From Pseudomonas sp. MN1F (GTDB taxonomy: Bacteria; Pseudomonadota; Gammaproteobacteria; Pseudomonadales; Pseudomonadaceae), in contig NZ_VZII01000008.1 of assembly GCF_009391885.1 (NCBI RefSeq), positions 211,603 to 275,602 on the forward strand: a stretch of DNA of 64,000 nt. The letters run 5' to 3'. Within the stretch, counting starts at the first letter, position 1. Every line of letters begins with the position of its first letter. The translations under genes and the position numbers were made by a program. This document shows, in pieces, positions 8,548 through 17,049 of the stretch. The notes under the pieces are model-generated. The model saw only the letters and a list, made by a program, of their open reading frames with translations. It had not been told where the DNA came from and did not search any database.

Positions 8548-9386
8548 TGCGTACGCTCCTGGCAATCTGCATGCTCGCCCTTTGCCTGCCGGCCCTGGCC
8601 GACCAGCGCCTGTTCTACCAGCCGCTGAACCGCGATGCCGCCGTGACCCCGGGGCAATGGCAGCAACTGTGGCGCGCCACCAAGGCGCAAGGCGGCAAGA
8701 CCCTGATCGTGCAGTGGAGTGCCTATGGCGACAGTGATTTCGGCGGTGCCCAGGGCTGGCTGGCCAACAGCCTGCGCGAGGCCCACGCCCAAGGCCTGGA
8801 ACTGGTGCTCGGGCTGTACCTGGACCCGGCCTACTACCAGCGCATCGACGAACTCGACGGTGACGGCCTGGGCAATTACTGGAAGTCGCAACTGGGCCGT
8901 TCGCTGGGCCAGTACCAGCAGGTTCGCAAAGGCTGGCAACTGCCCGTCGCCGGCTGGTACCTGCCCATGGAGCTGGACGACCTGCACTTTCGCGATGCCA
9001 GTCGCCGCGAGGCGTTGTACAACCAGTTGCAGGCCTTCAACCGGCGGCTGGACAAGCCGCTGCACATCAGCGCGTTCAGCGCAGGCAAGCTGGCACCGCG
9101 GGTCCATGGCGCCTGGCTGGATCAACTGGCCGGGTTGGGCTTGACTGTGTGGTGGCAGGACGGCGCCGGGACCGGGCGGTTGCCAGCACTGGTGCGCCAG
9201 CGCTACGAACAGGCGCTGCCGTGCCGGGTGGGAGTGGTGCGCGAGGCGTTTCGCCAGGTAAGTGCAGCGGGGCAGACGTTCCGGGCTGAACCTGCAGAGC
9301 CGAAGCTGAATGCAGGGTGCCATGCCGAAGCGGTGTTTGCGCTGCGCTACCGGCCTTGGGCCCGGGGTGTTCTGCCACAGAATTGA
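8547..9386 (+). CDS. YbcH-like periplasmic DUF4434 protein
   Basis: 279 residues with a signal peptide (MRTLLAICMLALCLPALA, cut before DQRLFYQP). The body resembles DUF4434 proteins, which look like TIM-barrel glycosidases: IVQWSAYGD near the N terminus, then LVLGLYLDP and GWYLPMELDD strands with acidic residues. In E. coli the DUF4434 protein YbcH is encoded next to nfrA, supporting the assignment by context. The start ATG overlaps the nfrA stop. A role in trimming or modifying the exported polysaccharide is plausible but is inference; I cannot identify catalytic residues with certainty. Confidence 0.75.
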   Translation: MRTLLAICMLALCLPALADQRLFYQPLNRDAAVTPGQWQQLWRATKAQGGKTLIVQWSAYGDSDFGGAQGWLANSLREAHAQGLELVLGLYLDPAYYQRIDELDGDGLGNYWKSQLGRSLGQYQQVRKGWQLPVAGWYLPMELDDLHFRDASRREALYNQLQAFNRRLDKPLHISAFSAGKLAPRVHGAWLDQLAGLGLTVWWQDGAGTGRLPALVRQRYEQALPCRVGVVREAFRQVSAAGQTFRAEPAEPKLNAGCHAEAVFALRYRPWARGVLPQN

Positions 9387-9428
9387 GACGGCCTGTACCG
9401 GCCATGCAGTACTCCCAGGAGCCCCCCG

Positions 9429-10592
9429 ATGTTCAAAACCATCGAAGCGCACGTGCGCAAGCAGGTCGCCCCCGCTGCCTTGCGCGCCGAATTCCGCCAG
9501 CACGAATTCGAATCCATGCGCCCGTTCTGCATGCTGGTGTTCTGCATCAGCATCGCCATCTGGCTGGTCTTCGACCTGATCGTCAGCTTCCTCGGTGGCC
9601 AGGGCTTCACCTGGCTGTCCTACCTGTTCATAGCCTTGCTCTGCTGCCTCACCGTGGTGCTGCGCTTCACCCGGCGCAGCCACCATTTCGATGTGCTCAA
9701 CCTGCTGTTCATCGCCGTCATCACCTTGGGCATGCGCCTGGTGATCGAAGGCATTCCCGAACCCTTGCGCCCGGTGTGGCTGGTGCTCGGCGTGTCGACC
9801 GTGCTGTATGCCGTGTCGGTGCTGCCGGTGCGGCGCTGGTCGTTCTTTTGCGCCATGGTCATCACCTGGGCCATGCTCAGCCCCTTCTACCACACCCGCA
9901 TTGACGTCGATCAGCTCGAAGGTGCCATGCTGCTGAGCTACGCGCTGTTCCTCAGCGGGCTGGTGATCTACAGCTATCTGCAGATGCGCCAGGCCAAGCT
10001 GCACAACTTCTACCTGTCCAAGGTATTGCTGGAGCAGGCTTACTTCGACGCCCTGACCGAAATACCCAACCGCCGCTCGTTCATGACCAACGCCGAGCAC
10101 CAGTTGCGCCTGGCCACCCCTGGCCAGTACCTCGCGATGATCGACATCGACAACTTCAAGCGGGTCAACGACCGCTTCGGGCATGACGTGGGCGATGAGG
10201 TGCTCAAGCGGGTAGCGCTGCATATCAAGGCAGGGGGGGCTGGGCACGAATTTGCCCGGCTGGGTGGCGAGGAGTTCGCCATCTTCTTCGCCGGGCTGGA
10301 TCAGCAGGCTGCCGAGCGATGCGTGGCGGCACTGTGCAAGCGCGTGCGCGACGATCTTGGCGTACCGCCGGTAACCATCAGCATCGGCCTGGCCAGGGTA
10401 GACCGCGGTGACACACTGAGCATGGCGCTGATACACGCCGACCAGGCGCTGTACGAAGCCAAGCACAGTGGCAAGGACCGCTTCGTGCTGTGGACTAGCC
10501 AGCTGGCAGCCGAATCCGGAACTGCGCCCCACCCAGCGCCGACTGCGCCACGGTCAGTGTCCCACCCTGCCCCTCGATCGCCCGGCGGCTGA
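9429..10592 (+). CDS. Membrane-bound GGDEF diguanylate cyclase
   Basis: 387 residues. About six hydrophobic helices fill residues 35-200, followed by a GGDEF domain with DALTEIPNRRSF, an FKRVNDRFGHDVGDEVL region and an intact active site GGEEF. It should make c-di-GMP from two GTP. The inhibitory I-site RxxD expected just before the active site is replaced by GAGH, so product inhibition is probably absent. Its position 42 bp after the ybcH-like gene, in the same orientation as nfrB with its c-di-GMP motifs, makes it the likely dedicated activator. The 3' end overlaps the convergent histidine-kinase gene by 98 bp. Confidence 0.9.
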   Translation: MFKTIEAHVRKQVAPAALRAEFRQHEFESMRPFCMLVFCISIAIWLVFDLIVSFLGGQGFTWLSYLFIALLCCLTVVLRFTRRSHHFDVLNLLFIAVITLGMRLVIEGIPEPLRPVWLVLGVSTVLYAVSVLPVRRWSFFCAMVITWAMLSPFYHTRIDVDQLEGAMLLSYALFLSGLVIYSYLQMRQAKLHNFYLSKVLLEQAYFDALTEIPNRRSFMTNAEHQLRLATPGQYLAMIDIDNFKRVNDRFGHDVGDEVLKRVALHIKAGGAGHEFARLGGEEFAIFFAGLDQQAAERCVAALCKRVRDDLGVPPVTISIGLARVDRGDTLSMALIHADQALYEAKHSGKDRFVLWTSQLAAESGTAPHPAPTAPRSVSHPAPRSPGG

Positions 10593-11793
10593 TCGCCAGG
10601 CCCAGACCAAAGCCGCCGGTATTGCGGTCGCGGCTGCGGTCCAGGCGGTAGAACGGCTGGAAGATCCGCTCACGTTCCTCGGCCGGGATCCCGATGCCGT
10701 CATCTTCCACGGTCAACAGGCAGGCACCGTCCGCTTCCAGACGCATCCTCAGCAACAGGCTTTGATCGCAATAGCGCATGGCATTGCGCACCAGGTTCTG
10801 CACGGCCCGGGCGGTCAGGCGCGGGTCCAGCACAAAGCGTGGCAGATTGTCCTCGGCCTGTACCTCCCACTGGATACCCCGAGCATCGAGCTCTTCGGCA
10901 AAGCCGCCCAGCACGCTGTCGACCAGCTCCAGCAACGACACCTCGACCCGCTCACGGGCCTGGTCGGCGTTGTACAGCCGGCTGTACGACAGCAGTTCGA
11001 GCACCAGCTCATCCAGTTCGCGCACATGCCCGACCAGTTCCAGCAGGCGTTTGCGGCTGCTCGGGGGCACTTCGTCGAACAGCAGCACCAGGCCAAAATC
11101 CAGCCGGGTCAGTGGTGTACGCAGCTCATGGGAGACCGCGTTGAGCAGCTCACGCTGCTGATTGACATGGCGTTCGAGGTCGCTGGCCATGGTGTCGAAC
11201 ACGCCGGCCAGTTCGCCGATGTTCGAGTGCGGCGAGATGTGCGTACGCTCGGCCATCCGCCCCTGGCCCAGGCGCCGGGCGGTCTCTTTCAGGCGCTCCA
11301 GGTCGCGCCAGTGCGGCCATACCCACAGCAGCAGGCAGCCGAGCATGGCTGCGCCGATCAGCACGGTCACGCCCCAGGACAACACGTTGATGTCCAGCGG
11401 GTCCGGCGGTGCGTGCAGGCTCACCAGCCAATCCTTGTCCAGGGGCGCCAGCACGGTTTGGTAATAGCCCCAGTCACCGATGCGCACGGCGTACAGGCCG
11501 TGCTCCAGGCGCGCCTGTTCCTGCGGGCTCAGGCCGGCCTTTTCGCTGCGCAGCAGTTTCACCTCCAAGGGCGCGAAGGCCCTGGCCAGGTCCTGCTCCA
11601 CCGCTGGCCATTGCGCTTCTGGCACCTGGCGGAACTGGCGGACGATCAGCGACTGCACACCTTTGGCCTGGTCCAGGTTGTAGGCCATGAAGCGGTCGTG
11701 GAACAGGCCGACGATGGCGTCCGGAATCAACAGCAACGCCCCGGCGTAAGCGACGATGATCACCAGATACAGGCGCACCAGAATCTTCAGCAT
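10495..11793 (-). CDS. Sensor histidine kinase (RstB-like) next to RND pump
   Basis: 432 residues. A transmembrane segment at about 7-30 and another at about 140-165 bracket a periplasmic sensing domain of roughly 110 residues. A HAMP linker follows, then the phospho-acceptor box SHELRTPL, an N box, and the ATP-binding DDGIGIP and GLGLAI motifs. It lies 6 bp downstream of the response regulator gene on the same strand. Together they lie divergent from an RND efflux operon, so efflux control is the likely job. The periplasmic domain does not reveal its ligand. Confidence 0.88.
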   Translation of the reverse strand: MLKILVRLYLVIIVAYAGALLLIPDAIVGLFHDRFMAYNLDQAKGVQSLIVRQFRQVPEAQWPAVEQDLARAFAPLEVKLLRSEKAGLSPQEQARLEHGLYAVRIGDWGYYQTVLAPLDKDWLVSLHAPPDPLDINVLSWGVTVLIGAAMLGCLLLWVWPHWRDLERLKETARRLGQGRMAERTHISPHSNIGELAGVFDTMASDLERHVNQQRELLNAVSHELRTPLTRLDFGLVLLFDEVPPSSRKRLLELVGHVRELDELVLELLSYSRLYNADQARERVEVSLLELVDSVLGGFAEELDARGIQWEVQAEDNLPRFVLDPRLTARAVQNLVRNAMRYCDQSLLLRMRLEADGACLLTVEDDGIGIPAEERERIFQPFYRLDRSRDRNTGGFGLGLAISRRAIEGQGGTLTVAQSALGGAQFRIRLPAG

Positions 11794-11799
11794 GGCGCG

Positions 11800-12501
11800 T
11801 CAGCACTCCCACTCGACACGGCTGAACAGGTAACCCTTGCCCCACACGGTCTTGATCTTGCGCGCCTCGCCGGCACTGTCGTCGAACTTGCGGCGCAGCT
11901 TGGAAATGGCCACGTCCACCGAGCGGTCAGTACCGTTGAACTCGATACCGCGCAGCTGCTGGAGGATGCGGTCACGGCTGAGCACCACACCGGCGTTGCG
12001 CGCCAGCACCACCAGCAGGTTGTATTCGCCGCTGGACAGTTCCACCTCTTCGCCACGCCAGCTGACCAGGCGCTCGGCGAGGTCGATGCGCAGGCCACCG
12101 ATGAGGATCTGGTGGTTGTCCAGGCGCGGTTCGTTGACGCTGCTGCGGCGCAGCAGGGTGCGCACGCGGGCCAGCAGTACGCGGGGCTCGCAGGGTTTGG
12201 TCACGTAGTCGTCGGCGCCCATCTCCAGGCCCAGCACCTGGTCATGGCTATCGTCGCGGGCGGTCAGCATCAGGATCGGCAGGCTCTGCGATTCCTGGCG
12301 CAGCAGGCGGCACAGTTGCAGGCCATCGATACCGGGGAGCATCAGGTCGAGAATCACCAAATCGGGGTTGTCCTGCCGGAAAGCGTCCAGCACATGGTCG
12401 CCACGGGCAATCACCCGCACATGGAAATCGTTGCGTTGCAGGTAACTGGCGATCAGCTCGGACAGCGCACTGTCGTCTTCGACCAAAAGAATGTTGGGCA
12501 T
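11800..12501 (-). CDS. OmpR-family response regulator
   Basis: 233 residues. The N-terminal receiver has the acidic pair VEDD, phospho-acceptor Asp in LVILDLMLPGIDG, and conserved Thr and Lys (MLTAR, DDYVTKP). The C-terminal winged helix includes DRSVDVAISKLRRKF and VWGKGYLF, typical of OmpR/PhoB proteins. It is transcribed away from the RND genes with 183 bp between starts, and it probably autoregulates and controls both directions from that region. Confidence 0.92.
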   Translation of the reverse strand: MPNILLVEDDSALSELIASYLQRNDFHVRVIARGDHVLDAFRQDNPDLVILDLMLPGIDGLQLCRLLRQESQSLPILMLTARDDSHDQVLGLEMGADDYVTKPCEPRVLLARVRTLLRRSSVNEPRLDNHQILIGGLRIDLAERLVSWRGEEVELSSGEYNLLVVLARNAGVVLSRDRILQQLRGIEFNGTDRSVDVAISKLRRKFDDSAGEARKIKTVWGKGYLFSRVEWEC

Positions 12502-12512
12502 AGAGTTTTGCT

Positions 12513-12545
12513 TGTAGGAGCGGATTCATCCGCGATGAGGCCGGA
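12513..12545. repeat. REP-type element in divergent promoter region
   Basis: A tgtaggagcggattcatccg-type sequence with a GCGGAT/ATCCGC stem, the common intergenic REP pattern of P. putida. It lies immediately upstream of the response-regulator start. The remainder of 12546-12684 is AT-richer and contains CTGTTAACAG (12620-12629) and TTAACACTTTTTCAC-like sequence, which may hold the divergent promoters and regulator sites; I cannot assign them firmly. Confidence 0.65.
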
Positions 12546-12684
12546 ACAGGTACTCGCAGAATATAGAAACCTACAAACCGGTAGGACTGTTCTTAACACT
12601 TTTTCACACAGGTCCTACAGCTGTTAACAGCCATCCGAGGAACGGTTGCCTTAGCATAGGCAGGGTCATCATCGGAAGATCCGC

Positions 12685-13854
12685 ATGCCTATTACCCTCC
12701 CCCCGCGCCTGCGCCCCGTGGCGCTCGTGGCGCTTCTCGCACTGCCCCTGGCCGGTTGCGACGATTCGGCCGAGCAGGACGAACAACAACCCACGCCGCA
12801 AGTGCGGGTAGAAACCCTGCAACTGCAGCCCCTGGCCATCAGTACCGAGCTGAGCGGGCGCATCCTCGCCCCGCGCACGGCAGAGGTGCGTGCCCGGGTC
12901 GCAGGCGTGGTGCTCAAGCGCGTCTATCGCGAAGGCAGCGACGTCAAACAGGGCGATGTGCTGTTCCTCATCGACCCGGCGCCGTTCAAGGCCGACCACG
13001 ACAGCGCCCGCGCAACCCTGGCCAAGGCCGAAGCCACGCTGTACCAGGCCCGCCTGCAAGAGCAGCGCTACCGCCAGCTGGTCGACGACAAGGCCGTCAG
13101 CCGTCAGGAGTACGACAACGCCCGCGCCGCCTTCCTCCAGGCCGACGCTGCCGTTGCCGAAGCCAAGGCTGCGCTGGAGCGCGCCCGCCTGAACCTGGGC
13201 TATGCCACGGTCATTGCGCCCATCTCCGGACGCATCGGCCGCGCCCTGGTCACCGAAGGCGCCTTGGTCGGCCAGAACGAAACCACGCCGCTGGCGACCA
13301 TCCAGCAGCTCGACCCGATCCACGCCGACGTCACCCAGTCGACCCGCGAACTCAACGCCCTGCGCCGTGCGCTGCGCGCCGGTGAACTGCAGCAGGCCGG
13401 CGACGGCCAGGCCCGCGCCACCCTGATCCAGGACGATGGCAGTGCCTACCCGCTGCCGGGCAAGCTGCTGTTCTCCGACATCAGCGTCGACCCGAGCACC
13501 AACCAGATCACCTTGCGCAGCGAATTCCCCAACCCGGACCTCGACCTGCTGCCGGGCAGCTACGTGCGCGTGCGCCTGGAACAGGCCGTGCAGCCCAAAG
13601 GCCTGAGCGTGCCGCAACGCGCCATCCTGCGTGACAGTGCCGGGGTGCCAAAGGTGCTGGTGGTCGACGCGCAGTCGCGCATCAGCGAACGCCAGGTGGT
13701 GCTGGGCAACGCCCAGGGTGATCGCTGGCTGGTCAGCGAGGGCCTGGCGCCCGGCGAGCGAGTGGTGGTCGAAGGCCTGCAGCACGTCAAGGCGGGCGAC
13801 CAGGTACAGGTCGACGCCGACGCTCAGTCCATCGTCCAGCACAACGGCCAGTGA
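12685..13854 (+). CDS. RND efflux periplasmic adaptor (membrane fusion lipoprotein)
   Basis: 389 residues. A lipoprotein signal ends in LAGC (lipobox). Lipoyl half-domains (SGRILAPRTAEVRARVAGVVLKRVYREG), a coiled-coil hairpin (about 100-160) and the second half (ATVIAPISGRIGRALVTEG) follow in the MexA/AcrA order. It would link the inner-membrane pump encoded 11 bp downstream to an outer-membrane channel. No outer-membrane factor gene follows, so a shared TolC/OprM-type channel encoded elsewhere is probably used. Regulation is likely by the divergent two-component system. Confidence 0.92.
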   Translation: MPITLPPRLRPVALVALLALPLAGCDDSAEQDEQQPTPQVRVETLQLQPLAISTELSGRILAPRTAEVRARVAGVVLKRVYREGSDVKQGDVLFLIDPAPFKADHDSARATLAKAEATLYQARLQEQRYRQLVDDKAVSRQEYDNARAAFLQADAAVAEAKAALERARLNLGYATVIAPISGRIGRALVTEGALVGQNETTPLATIQQLDPIHADVTQSTRELNALRRALRAGELQQAGDGQARATLIQDDGSAYPLPGKLLFSDISVDPSTNQITLRSEFPNPDLDLLPGSYVRVRLEQAVQPKGLSVPQRAILRDSAGVPKVLVVDAQSRISERQVVLGNAQGDRWLVSEGLAPGERVVVEGLQHVKAGDQVQVDADAQSIVQHNGQ

Positions 13855-13865
13855 GGGCCTGACCC

Positions 13866-16800
13866 ATGCCGCAGTTCTTCATCGACCGCCCGATCTTCGC
13901 CTGGGTAGTCGCGCTGTTCATCCTGCTCGCCGGTGCCCTGGCCATCCCCCAGCTGCCGGTAGCGCAGTACCCCAACGTGGCACCGCCGCAGGTGGAAATC
14001 TACGCCGTGTACCCGGGCGCCTCGGCGGCGACCCTGGACGAAAGCGTGGTCAGCCTGATCGAGCAGGAGCTCAACGGTGCCGACAACCTGCTGTACTTCT
14101 CGTCGCAGAGCAGCCTGGGCAGCGCCACCATCACCGCCACCTTCGAGCCTGGCACCCACCCCGACCTGGCCCAGGTCGATGTGCAGAACCGCCTCAAGGT
14201 GGTCGAGTCACGCCTGCCGCGCCAGGTAACCCAGCAAGGCCTGCAGGTGGAGAAGGTGTCCACCGGTTTCCTGCTGCTCGGCACCCTCACCTCGGAGGAC
14301 GGCAGCCTCGATGAAACCGCGCTGTCCGATATCCTCGCGCGCAACGTGATGAACGAGATCCGCCGGCTCAAGGGCGTCGGCAAGGCGCAGCTGTATGGTT
14401 CCGAGCGCGCCATGCGCATCTGGATCGACCCGCGCAAGCTGATCGGTTTCAACCTCACCCCCAATGACGTGGCCGAAGCCATTGCCGCACAGAACGCCCA
14501 GGTCGCCCCCGGCAGCATCGGCGACCTGCCCGCCCGCGGCACCCAGGAAATCACCGCCAACGTGGTGGTCCGCGGCCAGTTGGGCACGCCCGAGGAATTC
14601 GCCGCCATCGTCCTGCGCGCCAACCCGGACGGCTCCAGTGTCACCGTCGGCGATGTCGCCCGGGTCGAGATCGGCGCCCAGGAGTACCAGTACGGCACCC
14701 GCCTGAACGGCAAGCCGGCCACTGCCTTCAGCGTGCAGCTGGCACCCGGCGCCAATGCCATGGAAACCGCCACCCTGGTGCGGGCGAAGATGAAAGAGCT
14801 GTCGCGCTACTTCCCCGAAGGGGTCAGGTACGACATCCCCTACGACACCTCGCCGTTCGTCAAGGTGTCGATCCAGCAGGTCATCAACACCCTGTTCGAA
14901 GCCATGCTGCTGGTATTTGCGGTGATGTTCCTGTTCCTGCAGAACCTGCGCTATACGCTGATCCCGACCCTGGTGGTGCCGGTGGCGCTGATGGGCACCT
15001 TCGCCGTGATGCTGGCCATGGGCTTCTCGGTCAACGTGCTGACCCTGTTCGGCATGGTGCTGGCCATCGGCATCCTGGTCGACGACGCCATCGTGGTGGT
15101 GGAGAACGTCGAGCGGATCATGGCCGAGGAAGGCCTGCCGCCCAAGGAGGCCACGCGCAAGGCCATGGGCCAGATCAGCGGCGCCATCGTCGGCATCACC
15201 CTGGTGCTGGTGGCGGTGTTCCTGCCGATGGCCTTCATGAAGGGCTCGGTGGGGGTGATCTACCAACAGTTCTCGGTGTCGATGGCAGTGTCGATCCTGT
15301 TCTCGGCGTTCCTCGCCCTGAGCCTGACCCCAGCCCTGTGCGCCACCCTGCTCAAACCACTGGCCAAGGGCGAACACCACGAGCGCAAAGGCTTCTTCGG
15401 CTGGTTCAACCGCCGCTTCGAAAGCATGAGCAACGGCTACCAGCGCTGGGTGCTGCAAGCGCTGAAGCGCAGTGGCCGCTACCTGTTGCTGTATGGCGTG
15501 CTGCTGGCCGTGCTGGGTTATGGCTTCAGCCAATTGCCCACCGCGTTCCTGCCCACCGAAGACCAGGGTTACACCATCACCGATATCCAGCTGCCACCGG
15601 GCGCCAGCCGCATGCGCACCGAGCAGGTGGCCGCCCAGATCGAGGCGCACAACGCCGAGGAGGCGGGCGTCGGCAACACCACGCTGATCCTCGGTTTCAG
15701 TTTCTCGGGCAGCGGCCAGAATGCCGCACTGGCCTTCACCACGCTCAAGGACTGGTCCGCACGCAGTGCCGACGACAGCGCGCAGTCGATCGCCGACCGG
15801 GCAACCCTGGCCTTCACCCAGCTCAAGGACGCCGTGGCCTATTCCGTGCTGCCGCCGCCGATCGACGGCCTGGGCGAGTCGACCGGCTTTGAATTGCGCC
15901 TGCAGGACCGCGGCGGCATGGGCCATGAGGCGCTGATGGCCGCCCGTGACGAACTGCTGGCCGGCGCGCACAAGAGCAAGGTGCTGGCCAACGTGCGCGA
16001 GGCTTCGCTGGCCGAAAGCCCACAGGTGCAACTGGAAATCGACCGCCGCCAGGCCAACGCGCTGGGCGTGTCGTTCGCCGACATCGGCTCGGTGCTGGAC
16101 GTTGCCGTCGGCTCCAGTTACGTCAACGACTTCCCCAACCAGGGCCGCATGCAGCGGGTGGTGGTGCAGGCCGAAGGCGATCAGCGCAGCCAGGTAGAAG
16201 ACTTGCTGAAAATCCACGTGCGCAACAACAGCGGCAAGATGGTGCCCCTCGGTGCGTTCGTCCAGGCCAAGTGGGTCAGCGGCCCGGTGCAGCTGACCCG
16301 CTACAACGGCTACCCGGCGGTGGCGATTTCCGGTGAACCGGCGGCGGGCTACAGCTCGGGTGAAGCCATGGCCGAGGTCGAGCGCCTGGTCGCCCAGCTG
16401 CCGGCCGGTGCCGGCCTGGAATGGACCGGGCTGTCGCTGCAGGAACGCCTGTCCGGCAGCCAGGCGCCGCTGCTGATGGCGTTGTCGTTGCTGGTGGTGT
16501 TCCTGTGCCTGGCGGCGCTGTACGAAAGCTGGTCGATCCCCACTGCGGTGCTGCTGGTGGTGCCGCTCGGCGTGCTCGGCGCGGTGCTGGCGGTGACCTT
16601 GCGCGGCATGCCCAACGACGTGTTCTTCAAGGTCGGCCTGATTACCCTGATCGGCCTGTCGGCGAAGAACGCCATCCTCATCATCGAGTTCGCCAAGCAC
16701 CTGGTCGACCAGGGCGTGGACGCCGCCGACGCCGCCTTACAGGCCGCCCGCCTGCGCCTGCGGCCGATCGTCATGACGTCGCTGGCGTTCATCCTTGGCG

Positions 16801-16988
16801 TGGTGCCATTGGCCATTGCCACCGGCGCAAGCTCCGCGAGCCAGCAGGCGATCGGCACCGGAGTGATCGGCGGGATGCTCAGCGCCACGTTGGCGGTGGT
16901 GTTCGTGCCAGTGTTCTTCGTGGTGGTGATGCGCCTGAGCGGACGCGGCCGTACCAAGACAGAGCAGACGCAGACCCGCGAAGCCTGA
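13866..16988 (+). CDS. RND multidrug efflux transporter (HAE1 / AcrB-MexB type)
   Basis: 1040 residues starting MPQFFIDRPIFAWVVALFIL, the standard HAE1 N terminus. Twelve membrane helices, two large periplasmic loops and the helix 4 proton-relay motif (GMVLAIGILVDDAIVVVENVER, with adjacent Asp pair) are present, as is the helix 10/11 region with the relay Lys (LIGLSAKNAILIIEFAK). It works as a proton-driven trimer. I cannot name it as a specific Mex or Ttg pump from sequence alone. It ends 26 bp before a strong terminator. Confidence 0.93.
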   Translation: MPQFFIDRPIFAWVVALFILLAGALAIPQLPVAQYPNVAPPQVEIYAVYPGASAATLDESVVSLIEQELNGADNLLYFSSQSSLGSATITATFEPGTHPDLAQVDVQNRLKVVESRLPRQVTQQGLQVEKVSTGFLLLGTLTSEDGSLDETALSDILARNVMNEIRRLKGVGKAQLYGSERAMRIWIDPRKLIGFNLTPNDVAEAIAAQNAQVAPGSIGDLPARGTQEITANVVVRGQLGTPEEFAAIVLRANPDGSSVTVGDVARVEIGAQEYQYGTRLNGKPATAFSVQLAPGANAMETATLVRAKMKELSRYFPEGVRYDIPYDTSPFVKVSIQQVINTLFEAMLLVFAVMFLFLQNLRYTLIPTLVVPVALMGTFAVMLAMGFSVNVLTLFGMVLAIGILVDDAIVVVENVERIMAEEGLPPKEATRKAMGQISGAIVGITLVLVAVFLPMAFMKGSVGVIYQQFSVSMAVSILFSAFLALSLTPALCATLLKPLAKGEHHERKGFFGWFNRRFESMSNGYQRWVLQALKRSGRYLLLYGVLLAVLGYGFSQLPTAFLPTEDQGYTITDIQLPPGASRMRTEQVAAQIEAHNAEEAGVGNTTLILGFSFSGSGQNAALAFTTLKDWSARSADDSAQSIADRATLAFTQLKDAVAYSVLPPPIDGLGESTGFELRLQDRGGMGHEALMAARDELLAGAHKSKVLANVREASLAESPQVQLEIDRRQANALGVSFADIGSVLDVAVGSSYVNDFPNQGRMQRVVVQAEGDQRSQVEDLLKIHVRNNSGKMVPLGAFVQAKWVSGPVQLTRYNGYPAVAISGEPAAGYSSGEAMAEVERLVAQLPAGAGLEWTGLSLQERLSGSQAPLLMALSLLVVFLCLAALYESWSIPTAVLLVVPLGVLGAVLAVTLRGMPNDVFFKVGLITLIGLSAKNAILIIEFAKHLVDQGVDAADAALQAARLRLRPIVMTSLAFILGVVPLAIATGASSASQQAIGTGVIGGMLSATLAVVFVPVFFVVVMRLSGRGRTKTEQTQTREA

Positions 16989-17014
16989 CTGGACAAGCCG
17001 GGCGTTGAATGAGA

Positions 17015-17048
17015 GGGTTCCGGGCATTGACTGCCCGGAACCCTTTTT
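17015..17048 (+). terminator. Intrinsic terminator of the RND operon
   Basis: GGGTTCCGGGC (17015-17025) pairs over 11 bp without mismatch with GCCCGGAACCC (17033-17043) around a 7-nt loop and is followed by TTTTT (17044-17048). It ends one base before the mobA start codon. Confidence 0.93.
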
Positions 17049-17049
17049 C

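Noticed and set aside
14208..16700. Long minus-strand open frame opposite the RND pump, and a plus-strand frame at 10468-12627 opposite the two-component genes
   Set aside because: Both are shadows of well-identified genes with full family motifs; their compositions are His/Gln/Gly-rich antisense artefacts.
17005..17049. Upstream extension of mobA to 17005
   Set aside because: The extra residues would be encoded by the terminator hairpin, and the normal MobA N terminus begins at 17050.
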